Source of the DNA: Phenylobacterium sp.
GTDB lineage: Bacteria; Pseudomonadota; Alphaproteobacteria; Caulobacterales; Caulobacteraceae
Length of the DNA stretch: 32,410 bases
NCBI RefSeq assembly: GCF_030693805.1
Contig: NZ_JAUXZW010000030.1
Coordinates: 1 to 32,410 of the forward strand
Reading direction: 5' to 3'
Shown: positions 1-8,104 of the stretch, one piece after another
Numbering within the stretch: position 1 is the stretch's first letter
Layout of the letters: each line of letters starts with the position of its first letter
Notes under the pieces: model-generated
Seen by the model: only the letters and a program-made list of their open reading frames with translations
Database searches by the model: none
Told to the model about the DNA's origin: nothing
Program-made: the position numbers and the translations under genes

Positions 1-1
1 G

Positions 2-562
2 GCGCTCACCGCCCTGCTCAGCGAACTGGAGTCCCTGCGTGGTGAGGTCACGCGACTGAAGGAACAGCTCGGTTCGGCCATGGAGCTGGCCGACCGCGAC
101 GCCCTGACCCCCTTGCTGAATCGACGGGCGTTCCTGCGCGAACTGCACCGTGTGCGCACCTTCGCCAAGCGCTACGGCGGGCCGGCTAGCCTGGTCTATT
201 TCGATCTGGACGGGTTCAAGTCGGTGAACGACCGCTTCGGCCATGCGGCCGGCGATGCGGCGCTACAGGCGGTGGCCGAGCGGCTGAGCGCGAATGTGCG
301 CGAGTCTGATGTGGTCGGGCGCATGGGCGGCGACGAGTTCGCGGTGATCCTGGTGCAGGCCGACGCCGCCGCGGCGGAGGCCAAGGCCCAGGCGCTGGTC
401 GCGGCGATCGAGGCCGCGCCGATCGAGTTCGGCGAATGGACCGCGCCGTTGCACGTCTCCTACGGCGTCACTCAGATCGAGCCCGACAGCGATCCCGAGG
501 CCACCCTGGCCATCGTCGACGCCGCGATGTTCGCCCGCAAGCGCGCGCGGCGGGAGGGGTAG
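2..562 (+). CDS. GGDEF-domain protein (putative diguanylate cyclase), 5' truncated by window edge
   Basis: Frame of ORF 80..562 stays open to position 2 (ALTALLSELESLRGEVTRLKEQLGSAMELADRD...). Contains DALTPLLNRRAF, FDLDGFKSVND and GGDEF, plus RESD five residues upstream of GGDEF, which matches an RxxD I-site. Confidence 0.9.
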   Translation, partial: ALTALLSELESLRGEVTRLKEQLGSAMELADRDALTPLLNRRAFLRELHRVRTFAKRYGGPASLVYFDLDGFKSVNDRFGHAAGDAALQAVAERLSANVRESDVVGRMGGDEFAVILVQADAAAAEAKAQALVAAIEAAPIEFGEWTAPLHVSYGVTQIEPDSDPEATLAIVDAAMFARKRARREG

Positions 563-565
563 GGA

Positions 566-952
566 CTACTCCGCGGCCTCGGTCACCGGGAACGCGACGC
601 CGGGCAGATAGAGTTGAACGGGGCGGATCTCGTACACCGCCGTCGGGTTTGCGCGGCGCAGGTCGCGAGCGGCCTGGATCGCCGCCGCCTGATCGGCGCA
701 GTTGACCACATAGAGGCCCAGCAGTTGCTCCTTGGTTTCGGCGAACGGTCCGTCGATCACCATGCCCGCGCCGGGGCCGCGCAGCGTCACCGCGCGCGCC
801 GTGCCGCCTAGCCGCGCGGCGGGGCCCAGCCGCCCCGCTTCGTGGAGCGCGTCGTGGACCTTGTGCAACTCGACCATCAGTGCGGCGTCCTCGTCAGGCG
901 TCCAGGACGTGACCAGGTCTTCCTCGTGATAGGCCAGGATCGCGTAGAGCAT
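566..952 (-). CDS. YCII-related domain protein
   Basis: 128 aa with MLYAILAYHEED and a DGPFAETKEQLLGLYVV core typical of YCII/DGPF proteins. Confidence 0.8.
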   Translation of the reverse strand: MLYAILAYHEEDLVTSWTPDEDAALMVELHKVHDALHEAGRLGPAARLGGTARAVTLRGPGAGMVIDGPFAETKEQLLGLYVVNCADQAAAIQAARDLRRANPTAVYEIRPVQLYLPGVAFPVTEAAE

Positions 953-975
953 GCGGCGTCACCTTCTCATCCAAA

Positions 976-989
976 GGGCGAAGTCGCCC
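976..989 (-). terminator. Possible short hairpin terminator downstream of the 1029..1799 gene
   Basis: gggcg-aagt-cgccc hairpin; on the minus strand it is followed by TTTGG. Short stem and weak U-tract. Confidence 0.3.
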
Positions 990-1028
990 CAAGGACGCGC
1001 CCGCCGTGGCTTTCCCGACATCCGCGCG

Positions 1029-1799
1029 TCAGGCTGCGCCCAACCGGCCGAGCAGCGTGGCGAGCGCATCCCACTGCGGCGTGGCGGCGATCAACGGGCG
1101 GGTGAGCTGGATGGCCAGCAGCGCCAGGCCTCCGACCACATAGACCCGGTGCGGCCGACCGCGCGTGCGCCAGTCGAACACCAACACGGCCACGATCAGC
1201 AGGTCCGCGACGATCGCCGGCGGCACGGTGACGAACACCGGCGGCACCACCGGTTGCCCCGGGGGCGCGGGCGGGGCGAGAAAGGTCAGGAACCAGCGCG
1301 CGATCGGTGCGTCGAGCAGCGAGATCGTCGCCAGCAGCATCAGCCGCTTGTGGGTCTCTGGGTCGCGCACCTTGGCGATGGCCAGCGCGAAGACGACCGC
1401 GAAGAAGATGATCCCGCTGACCTGCACCCAGGAGAAGGCGCGTATCGCCGGCCCCATGCCCAACGGCTCGAGCTGATTGATCCGGAAGATCGCGGTGGTG
1501 AAAACGGTGAACACCATGCCGGTCGCAATGGCGACGCCCAGCACGCCCCACTCGCGATGGGCCAGTGTCCGGCCACGGTTGACCAGCCAGGTCTGGGCGC
1601 ACAGGAACAGCGTCCAGGAGAAGAACAGCAGGCCGTGGATATGCACCAGCGGCGGCGCGGCGAACTTGCCGTTCGCCAATGGCAGGAAGTAGGTGGGCGC
1701 GAAGCCCAGCACGGCGACGGCGAGGCAGGTGAACGCCATCGTCAGGTAGAAGCTTCGGCCGCTCGCGGCGGCGGTTGCAGCGGATTGGGCGCTAGCCAT
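1029..1799 (-). CDS. Multi-pass integral membrane protein of unknown function
   Basis: 256 aa with several hydrophobic segments (FYLTMAFTCLAVAVLGFAPTYFL, LLFFSWTLFLCAQTWLV, IIFFAVVFALAIA, IVADLLIVAVLVF). Confidence 0.75.
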   Translation of the reverse strand: MASAQSAATAAASGRSFYLTMAFTCLAVAVLGFAPTYFLPLANGKFAAPPLVHIHGLLFFSWTLFLCAQTWLVNRGRTLAHREWGVLGVAIATGMVFTVFTTAIFRINQLEPLGMGPAIRAFSWVQVSGIIFFAVVFALAIAKVRDPETHKRLMLLATISLLDAPIARWFLTFLAPPAPPGQPVVPPVFVTVPPAIVADLLIVAVLVFDWRTRGRPHRVYVVGGLALLAIQLTRPLIAATPQWDALATLLGRLGAA

Positions 1800-1921
1800 G
1801 GAATGATCCCCCGAGATCAGGCGCGGAGCTTAGCCTTAGAAGCGCGGCCGGCCAATCCTGCGAGGCCGGTCATGAGCGGCGTGGTTTGTGCCCCCGCGCT
1901 CGACGAGGTTAGGCTCGCGTC

Positions 1922-2467
1922 ATGCCAGCTGACGCCCGCCCCGCCTTCGATTTCCAACCGCATCTCGCCGGCGACCTGGTTGACCTTCGTCCGATGCAGG
2001 CGTCCGACTGGGACGGCCTCTACGTCGTCGGTTCGGACCCGCTGGTCTGGGCGCTGCATCCGGATCGCGGGCGCTATCGCGATGATGCTTTCCGCGCCTA
2101 CTTCGAGGAGGGGTTGGCCTGCGGCGGCGCCTTGACGGCGGTCAGCCGCGCGGACGGCGCGGTGATCGGGTCGTCGCGCTACTCGACGCTGTACACCCAA
2201 GCCGGCGAGGTCGAGATCGGCTGGACCTTCCTGGTACGCGCCTATTGGGGCGGCCTCTACAACGGCGACGTGAAGCGGCTGATGCTGGACCACGCCTTCC
2301 GGTTCGTGGACCACGTGGTCTTCCGCGTCGGCGAACACAATCTGCGCTCACGACGCGCCTTGGAGAAGATCGGGGCGGTGCTTACCGATCGCTCGCATAC
2401 GGTGACGGTGGCCGGCCAGCCGTCGCGGCACGTGTTCTACGCGATCACCCGCCTCGAACGGACCTAG
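1922..2467 (+). CDS. GNAT family N-acetyltransferase (RimJ/RimL-like)
   Basis: 181 aa: VDLRPMQASDWDGLY, GEVEIGWTFLVRAYWGGLYNGDVKRLMLDHAF, VGEHNLRSRRALEKIGA. Confidence 0.85.
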   Translation: MPADARPAFDFQPHLAGDLVDLRPMQASDWDGLYVVGSDPLVWALHPDRGRYRDDAFRAYFEEGLACGGALTAVSRADGAVIGSSRYSTLYTQAGEVEIGWTFLVRAYWGGLYNGDVKRLMLDHAFRFVDHVVFRVGEHNLRSRRALEKIGAVLTDRSHTVTVAGQPSRHVFYAITRLERT

Positions 2468-3666
2468 TACAGCAGGTAATCGCGTCGCTCTTCGACCCAG
2501 GCCAGTTCGTCCGGAACGGTCAGGGCGTCGAGGTCGCCGGGCGCCGCGGCCGGGTCGTCGACCCATTCACGCAAGGCCGGACCGCCGTTGATCACGTCGA
2601 TGGCCAGCTTGCCGACCTCGTACTCGTAGGCGAAGTCGCGCCACAGCGGATAGTCGGGGTGCAGGCGGCGGATCGCCTTGAACGCCAGCGTCTGCAGCCG
2701 CCAAGGCCGGAACGCCTGGTGGTCGTAGGCGGGCCCTTCCGTATGGATCTGCACGCCGCTGCACAGCTTGCCGACATGCTTGTGGAAGGTCGGTTCGAAC
2801 CAGCAGTCGCGCAGGATGCAGCCTTTCAGCCAATCGGGCGCCAGCGCCTGCATCTCCGCGATCACCGCGCGCGCGTCGATGTCGGGGGCGCCGAACAGCT
2901 CCAGCGGCCGGGTGGTGCCGCGGCCCTCCGACAGGGTCACGCCCTCGACCATCACAGTGCCGGCGTAGGCGCGCGCCATCCACAGGTTCGGGGCGTTGGG
3001 GCTGGGATTGACCCAGGCGCGCTCGCCCAGCGGCCAACCGAAGCCCGGGCTCTCGTCAGGCTTCCAGCCCTGCATCTCGATCACCCGGTACTCGACGTCG
3101 AGCTTCAGGGTCTTGACGAACCAGTGGCCGAGTTCGCCGAGCGTCAGGCCGTGGCGCATCGGCATGGGACCGGCCCCGACGAAGCTCTCCCAGCCCGGAC
3201 GGAGCGTCAGACCCTCGACCGGCCGGCCGGCGGGGTTCGGACGGTCCAGCACCCACACCGCCTTGCCGGACGCCGCGGCGGCCTCGAGCACGTAACGCAG
3301 CGTGGTGATGAAGGTGTAGATGCGGCAGCCCAGATCCTGGAGATCGACCAGCAGGACGTCGAAGCTCTGCATCATCGCCTCGGTCGGCTTGCGGACCTCG
3401 CCGTACAGGCTGAACACCGGCACGCCGTGCACCGGATCGCGGAAGTCGGGCGACTCCATCATGTTGTCCTGCTTGTCGCCGCGCAGGCCGTGCTGGGGTC
3501 CGAAGGCGGCGGAGAGTTTCAGGTCGCCGCAGGCGGCGAGCGCATCCAGCGAATGCTGCAGGCCTTGAGTCACCGAGGCGGGATGGGCCAGCAGGGCGAC
3601 GCGGCGCCCCGCCAGCGGCGCGCGCAGTGCGGGTTCGGCGAGAAGCCGGTCCAGGCCGAATTTCAT
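2464..3666 (-). CDS. namZ: DUF1343 / NamZ-type exo-beta-N-acetylmuramidase
   Basis: Internal start MKFGLDRLLAEPALRAPLAGRRVALLAHPASVT; FGPQHGLRGDKQDNM; VLLVDLQDLGCRIYTFITTLRY; VLDRPNPAGRPVEG. Matches the DUF1343 family pattern. Start overlaps the upstream stop by 4 bp (ATGA). Confidence 0.85.
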   Translation of the reverse strand: MKFGLDRLLAEPALRAPLAGRRVALLAHPASVTQGLQHSLDALAACGDLKLSAAFGPQHGLRGDKQDNMMESPDFRDPVHGVPVFSLYGEVRKPTEAMMQSFDVLLVDLQDLGCRIYTFITTLRYVLEAAAASGKAVWVLDRPNPAGRPVEGLTLRPGWESFVGAGPMPMRHGLTLGELGHWFVKTLKLDVEYRVIEMQGWKPDESPGFGWPLGERAWVNPSPNAPNLWMARAYAGTVMVEGVTLSEGRGTTRPLELFGAPDIDARAVIAEMQALAPDWLKGCILRDCWFEPTFHKHVGKLCSGVQIHTEGPAYDHQAFRPWRLQTLAFKAIRRLHPDYPLWRDFAYEYEVGKLAIDVINGGPALREWVDDPAAAPGDLDALTVPDELAWVEERRDYLLY

Positions 3667-4214
3667 GACTGCTCCGTTGGCGTGAGGTCGAGGGCGAAGC
3701 CGTCGGCGTGGTGGAAGTCGGGCCGCCCAGGAGGATGGGCCGCCGCCCAATAGGAGATCCGCCCGCCGACCTCTTCGATCACCGCCGCCAAGCCGAGCCG
3801 CCACACTGCTGTCGGCGGCAGGTCGTGGGCGCGGCCAAGGTTCAGGGAGATGCAGAGCGTGAAGCCATCATCGGCGGGGTGCATCACAACGCCTGGCGGC
3901 TCGATATCGGCCGGGGCCATGCCCTGGCGATAGCCGTCGAACCGATAGGCCGCCCATTGCGTCGACGGCGCGAAGTTGAATTCGTAGTAGGTTTCGTCCG
4001 CCGGCGAATGAACGAACGCCTCCAGGCAGGTATGCCGCCAGAGTTCGTCGGTGCGCCTGGGCTCGGTTGGGCGCGGCAGCAGCAAAGCGGCAGGCTCCGC
4101 GCGCACGCAGTATTCGAGCGACAGCACGCCCGCGTCGGATCGCGCCGCGTGCGCTTCGATCTGCGTGACCGCCATGCACGGCGAATCGGGATGACGCTTC
4201 AGATCCACTTTCAT
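3663..4214 (-). CDS. DOMON-like domain protein
   Basis: 183 aa from MKVDLKRHPDSP; LEYCVRAEP, DELWRHTCLEAFV, YYEFNFAPSTQWAAYRFDGYR, WRLGLAAVIEE..ISYWAAAHPPGRPDFHHADGFAL. Stop overlaps the NamZ start. Confidence 0.75.
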   Translation of the reverse strand: MKVDLKRHPDSPCMAVTQIEAHAARSDAGVLSLEYCVRAEPAALLLPRPTEPRRTDELWRHTCLEAFVHSPADETYYEFNFAPSTQWAAYRFDGYRQGMAPADIEPPGVVMHPADDGFTLCISLNLGRAHDLPPTAVWRLGLAAVIEEVGGRISYWAAAHPPGRPDFHHADGFALDLTPTEQS

Positions 4215-4362
4215 CAGGCCATCGTAGCCGCGCCGGCGGCTGGCGCCACGACGCTGAGCGCGCTCTGCTTTCAGGCCAACAAAGGCTCGTGCATCGCAAG
4301 GCATGGTCAGAGCATTAGCCGGGGAAGCAGCGCGCGCAAACGATGATATATCGGGCTATGCC

Positions 4363-4379
4363 TGACATAATCTAGGTCA
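4363..4379. promoter_or_regulatory. Candidate operator: inverted repeat TGAC-N9-GTCA just upstream of the AmpR-like gene
   Basis: tgac ataatctag gtca, ending 6 bp before the ATG at 4386, in the divergent DOMON/ampR-like intergenic region. Confidence 0.35.
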
Positions 4380-4385
4380 TCGCGT

Positions 4386-5264
4386 ATGGATCACGCCCAA
4401 CTCCCTCTCAACGCCCTGCGGGCGTTCGAGGCCTCGGCGCGGCTGCTGAGCTTCACCGAGGCCGCGCGCGAGCTGTTCGTCACCCAAGCGGCGGTGAGCC
4501 ATCAGGTGAAGGGGTTGGAGGCGCGCCTGGGCGTGTCGCTGTTCACCCGCCTGCCGCGCGGACTGGTGCTGACCGACGAGGGCCAGGCTCTGCTGCCGAC
4601 GTTGAGCGACGCGTTCGAGCGGATCGGCCGCGCCCTGCGGCGGTTCGAGGACGGCGCCATGCGCGAAGTCCTGACCATCGGCGTGGTCGGAACCTTCGCC
4701 GTGCGCTGGTTGATGCCCAGGCTGCCGGCGTTTCGCGAGGCGCACCCGCTGATCGACCTGCGCCTGCAGACCCACAACAACAAGGTCGATCTGGCCGCCG
4801 AGGGGCTCGACCTGGCGATCCGGTTCGGCGACGGCGTCTGGCCGGGGCTGGTCGCGCAGGAAATCCTCACCGCCCCGCTCACGCCGCTCTGCGCGCCGTC
4901 GATCGCCGCGCGCCTGCAGGCGCCGCGCGACCTGATCAGCGTGCCGCTGCTGCGATCCTACCGCCGCGAGGAGTGGCCGTCCTGGTTCAAGGCCGCCGGC
5001 GTCGAGCCGCCGACCCTCTCTGGCCCGGTGTTCGATTCCCTCAGCCTGATGGTGCAGGCCGCGCTGCTGGGCGCGGGTGTGGCGCTGGCGCCCGTGGCGA
5101 TGTTCAGCCGCGAGCTCTACGCGCGCCAGCTCGTGCAGCCGTTCGCCATCAGCGTCGACACCGGCGGCTACTGGCTGACACGCTTGCGGGTGCGTGCGCC
5201 CTCAGCAGCGATGCAGGCGTTCGCCGACTGGTGCGCCGAGCCGGCCTTCGCCGGGGTGGATTAG
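4386..5264 (+). CDS. LysR-type regulator of the AmpR type
   Basis: PLNALRAFEASARLLSFTEAARELFVTQAAVSHQVKGLE wHTH; effector domain with LTIGVVGTFA, THNNKVDLAAEGLDLAIRFGDG, LLRSYRREEWPSW, VFDSLSLMVQAALLGAGVALAPVAMF, VQPF..SVDTGGYWLTRLRVR, which closely follow the AmpR pattern as recalled. Confidence 0.85.
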   Translation: MDHAQLPLNALRAFEASARLLSFTEAARELFVTQAAVSHQVKGLEARLGVSLFTRLPRGLVLTDEGQALLPTLSDAFERIGRALRRFEDGAMREVLTIGVVGTFAVRWLMPRLPAFREAHPLIDLRLQTHNNKVDLAAEGLDLAIRFGDGVWPGLVAQEILTAPLTPLCAPSIAARLQAPRDLISVPLLRSYRREEWPSWFKAAGVEPPTLSGPVFDSLSLMVQAALLGAGVALAPVAMFSRELYARQLVQPFAISVDTGGYWLTRLRVRAPSAAMQAFADWCAEPAFAGVD

Positions 5265-5270
5265 GAGCAG

Positions 5271-5738
5271 CTACAGGTCCAGGTGCAGGAACTGATTGAA
5301 ATCGCCGGGTCCGTAGTCGGGGTAGTCGGCGAAGGCGCCGCCCGGCGTGAAGCCCCGCCTGGCGTACAATGCGAGCGCGGCCTCGAAAGCCGCGCCACGG
5401 CCGGTCTCCAGGCTGAGGCGGTGATAGCCGCGCCGCTGCGCCTCGGCGATGATGTGGTCGAGGAGGGCCGCCGCCGCGCCCTGGCGCAGGTGCGCCGGGT
5501 CGGTGCGCATGGATTTGATCTCGCCGCCGCCGTCCGCCAACGCCTTCAGCGCAGCTATCCCCATCAGCGCCCCACCACGCCAGGCGCTCCAGACGGTGAT
5601 GTCCGGCGACTCGAGGCCAGATAGGTCGAGGGCGAACGAATCGCCCGGAGTCGAATCGGCCTGCATGCCTGCCAGATGCAACGTGATCAGAGCGCGGACC
5701 GCCTCGCCCGACAGGTCGTCCTCGCGGATGTCGATCAT
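5271..5738 (-). CDS. GNAT family N-acetyltransferase
   Basis: 155 aa: GEIKSMRTDPAHLRQGAAAALLDHIIAEAQRRGYHRLSLETGRGAAFEAALALYARRGFTP. Confidence 0.9.
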   Translation of the reverse strand: MIDIREDDLSGEAVRALITLHLAGMQADSTPGDSFALDLSGLESPDITVWSAWRGGALMGIAALKALADGGGEIKSMRTDPAHLRQGAAAALLDHIIAEAQRRGYHRLSLETGRGAAFEAALALYARRGFTPGGAFADYPDYGPGDFNQFLHLDL

Positions 5739-5742
5739 CGCG

Positions 5743-6477
5743 CTAGGCGATGATGTCGGGGGTGAGCTGGTCCTGGATGCGGGCGATCTCGTCCTTGAGG
5801 GCGAGCTTCTTGCGCTTCAGCCGCCCGATCACCAGCAGGTCGGGAAGCGGTATGGCCGACAGCGACTGGGCGGCCGCGTCGAGATCGGCGTGTTCCTGCA
5901 TCAGCAGCACCAGGCGGGCGCGGGCGGCACGCTCGGCTTCGTCCAGCTCGGCCTCGTCTTCGACGAGTTCGGGCCGGCGGTGGGCGCGTTCGACCGGCGC
6001 GCGTGACGACTCGATGGACAGCAGCGCACCGTCCAACGCCGCGGCCAGGCGCGCCAGCTCCGGCTCAGGCGGCACCGCGCCCCAGGCCAGCGCAGCGGCT
6101 CTCAGCGCCGTCAGCGTATGTCCCTCCGCGCCGGCGGCCTCGGTCAGCAGCTCGAGGCTTTCAAGCAGGGCCCGCTCGGCGCGCAGTTCGGCGGCGGCGA
6201 TCGCCTCGCGCGCCGCCAGCTGAGCGCCTGCGTCGATGCCCGGCGACGGATCCTTGGCGGCCCGGCGCGCCATGCGCAGCGGCGCGACCACGGTGTGCTC
6301 CCATGCCCGGACGGCTTCGGCGGCGTGCGTCAGGACCGGCGCGTCGACGGGCCCCGCCCACGCCGCCCACAACAGCAGCGACACGTTCTGGCCGTGCGAA
6401 TCCTGCAGACGCAGGCAGTGTTCCGACACCCCCGGCCGCGCATAGGCGCCCTGCGCCCAGACCCACAGGCCGCTCAT
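5743..6477 (-). CDS. Fusion of an N-terminal TIGR02444 (DUF2390) domain and a C-terminal DUF465/YdcH domain
   Basis: N-term LWVWAQGAYARPGVSEHCLRLQDSHGQNVSLLLWAAWAG (TIGR02444 pattern); C-term EHADLDAAAQSL...VIGRLKRKKLALKDEIARIQDQLTPDIIA (alphaproteobacterial DUF465 pattern). Single uninterrupted frame. Confidence 0.8.
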   Translation of the reverse strand: MSGLWVWAQGAYARPGVSEHCLRLQDSHGQNVSLLLWAAWAGPVDAPVLTHAAEAVRAWEHTVVAPLRMARRAAKDPSPGIDAGAQLAAREAIAAAELRAERALLESLELLTEAAGAEGHTLTALRAAALAWGAVPPEPELARLAAALDGALLSIESSRAPVERAHRRPELVEDEAELDEAERAARARLVLLMQEHADLDAAAQSLSAIPLPDLLVIGRLKRKKLALKDEIARIQDQLTPDIIA

Positions 6478-6502
6478 CGCATCACGCTCACTGGAACACC
6501 GT

Positions 6503-7099
6503 TCACAGGTCTCCTGCCGCCAGACCGTGACCGTCCCAGCGTTTGACGCGGTTCCAGTCGAGTCCGAAATGGTCCAAAGCCCGCCCGACCGATTGGTCGA
6601 TCACCTCGTCGAGCGATTGCGGGCGCGTATAGAACGCCGGCATGGGCGGGGCGATCACGGCGCCCATCTCGGCGAGCTGGGTCATGGTGCGCAGATGCCC
6701 CACATGCAGGGGCGTCTCGCGGATCATCAGCACCAGCGGACGGCGCTCCTTCAGGGTCACGTCGGCCGCCCGCGTCAGTAGCGAAGAGGTCACGCCGGTG
6801 GCGATCTCGCTCATGGTGCGCACCGAACACGGCGCGACCACCATGCCGAGCGTCTTGAACGATCCTGAGGCGACGGCGGCCCCCACATCGCCTGGTCGAT
6901 AGGCGACGTCGGCGAGCCCCTGGATCTGCGAAAGCGTCACCTGAGTCTCCTGGGCCAGCGTCATCGCGGCCGCTCGACTCACAATCAAGTGAGATTCCAG
7001 ACCAAGCTCGCTGCAGGCGTCGAGCACGCGCAGTCCATAGACCGCGCCGCTGGCCCCGGAGATGCCCAAAACCAGTCTAGGGCGCTCGTTTTGTGTCAT
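6503..7099 (-). CDS. ubiX: Flavin prenyltransferase UbiX
   Basis: LVLGISGASGAVYGLRVLDAC, GSFKTLGMVVAPCSVRTMSEIATGVTSSLLTRAADVTLKERRPLVLMIRETPLHVGHLRTMTQLAEMGAVIAPPMPAFY. Confidence 0.95.
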   Translation of the reverse strand: MTQNERPRLVLGISGASGAVYGLRVLDACSELGLESHLIVSRAAAMTLAQETQVTLSQIQGLADVAYRPGDVGAAVASGSFKTLGMVVAPCSVRTMSEIATGVTSSLLTRAADVTLKERRPLVLMIRETPLHVGHLRTMTQLAEMGAVIAPPMPAFYTRPQSLDEVIDQSVGRALDHFGLDWNRVKRWDGHGLAAGDL

Positions 7100-7229
7100 C
7101 CGCTGGCGCCCCTGCGCACGATTTCAAGGCGCCGTCGTAGCTTCGCCGGCTGCAACCATATGTGATCTGACACCAATGCCCAGCGGGTGTTCACTTCCCG
7201 ACGTTCCGTAACTCAAGGAGACCTGCATC

Positions 7230-7403
7230 ATGGCCGTTGAAGCTCGTATCCGTGAACTTGGCTCTCGACACGAAACTCTTGACCGAGCCATCCAGGACGA
7301 GATTAGGCGACCCGCCGCCGACGACCTCAGACTCGCGGAAATGAAGCGCAAGAAGCTCAAGCTGAAGGAAGAGATGGAGTCTCTTCGCAGCAGCCTGAAC
7401 TAG
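7230..7403 (+). CDS. DUF465/YdcH family small protein (57 aa), absent from the supplied ORF track
   Basis: Manual translation: MAVEARIRELGSRHETLDRAIQDEIRRPAADDLRLAEMKRKKLKLKEEMESLRSSLN*. SD-like aaggag at 7214-7219. RxKRKKLKLKEE is characteristic of DUF465. Confidence 0.88.
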   Translation: MAVEARIRELGSRHETLDRAIQDEIRRPAADDLRLAEMKRKKLKLKEEMESLRSSLN

Positions 7404-7428
7404 GGCGTATCACCCCCAGCGAGGCCGA

Positions 7429-8076
7429 TCAGGCCTCCGTCGAATCCTCGTCTTCGAAGACGTTCGCGTCTTCGGAGACGCCGGTTTCGGAGGCCGGCCG
7501 CAGGGTCGGGCCTTCCGGTTCCGTAACGCCGCGCTTGGCGTCTTCCTTAGCGCGCTTGTCAGCCGCCTTGCGGACCACCGCATCCAGCTCCATCTGCGTC
7601 GCCAGACCCAGGGTCACGGGATCCACCGGCTTGATCGCGCCGGAATTCCAGTGGCTGCGGTTACGCACCTGGTCGATCGTGGCTTTGGTGGTCCCGAGGA
7701 TGCGCGCGACCTGGCTGTCGGGCACCTCCGGGTGGTTGCGCAGGAACCAGGCGATGGCGTCCGGGCGATCCTGGCGGCGCGACACGGGCGTGTAGCGCGG
7801 CGCCTTCTTCACCGGCTTCAACAACTCGGCGTGACGGCTCTTCTGAGCCTTCATGCGGTACTTCGAATCGTTCTGCGCGGCGTCCAGCTCTTCACGGTTC
7901 AACTGGCCATTGGCGATCGGGTCGGCGCCGCGGATGTCGCGCGCCACTTCGCCGTCGGCGATGCCGCGCACCTCGAGCGGATGCAGGCCGCAGAAGTCGG
8001 CGATCTGGTCGAACGTCAGCGAGGTGTTGTCCACCAGCCAGACGGCGGTCGCCTTGGGCATGAGGATGTCGGTCAT
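7429..8076 (-). CDS. trcR: DUF1013 protein, cell cycle transcriptional regulator TrcR
   Basis: MTDILMPKATAVWLVDNTSLTFDQIADFCGLHPLEVRGIADGEVARDIRGADPIANGQL..., the well-conserved alphaproteobacterial DUF1013/TrcR sequence. Confidence 0.92.
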   Translation of the reverse strand: MTDILMPKATAVWLVDNTSLTFDQIADFCGLHPLEVRGIADGEVARDIRGADPIANGQLNREELDAAQNDSKYRMKAQKSRHAELLKPVKKAPRYTPVSRRQDRPDAIAWFLRNHPEVPDSQVARILGTTKATIDQVRNRSHWNSGAIKPVDPVTLGLATQMELDAVVRKAADKRAKEDAKRGVTEPEGPTLRPASETGVSEDANVFEDEDSTEA

Positions 8077-8104
8077 GCGTTTATGCTCGCTGCCAAAATG
8101 AAGG

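Noticed and set aside
951-2135. 394-aa plus-strand ORF antisense to the 1029..1799 membrane protein
   Set aside because: Arg/Gln/His-rich low-complexity translation typical of the antisense shadow of GC-rich coding DNA; overlaps a well-supported minus-strand gene and the GNAT gene.
2245-3753. 502-aa plus-strand ORF over namZ
   Set aside because: Antisense shadow of the DUF1343 gene; no recognisable domain.
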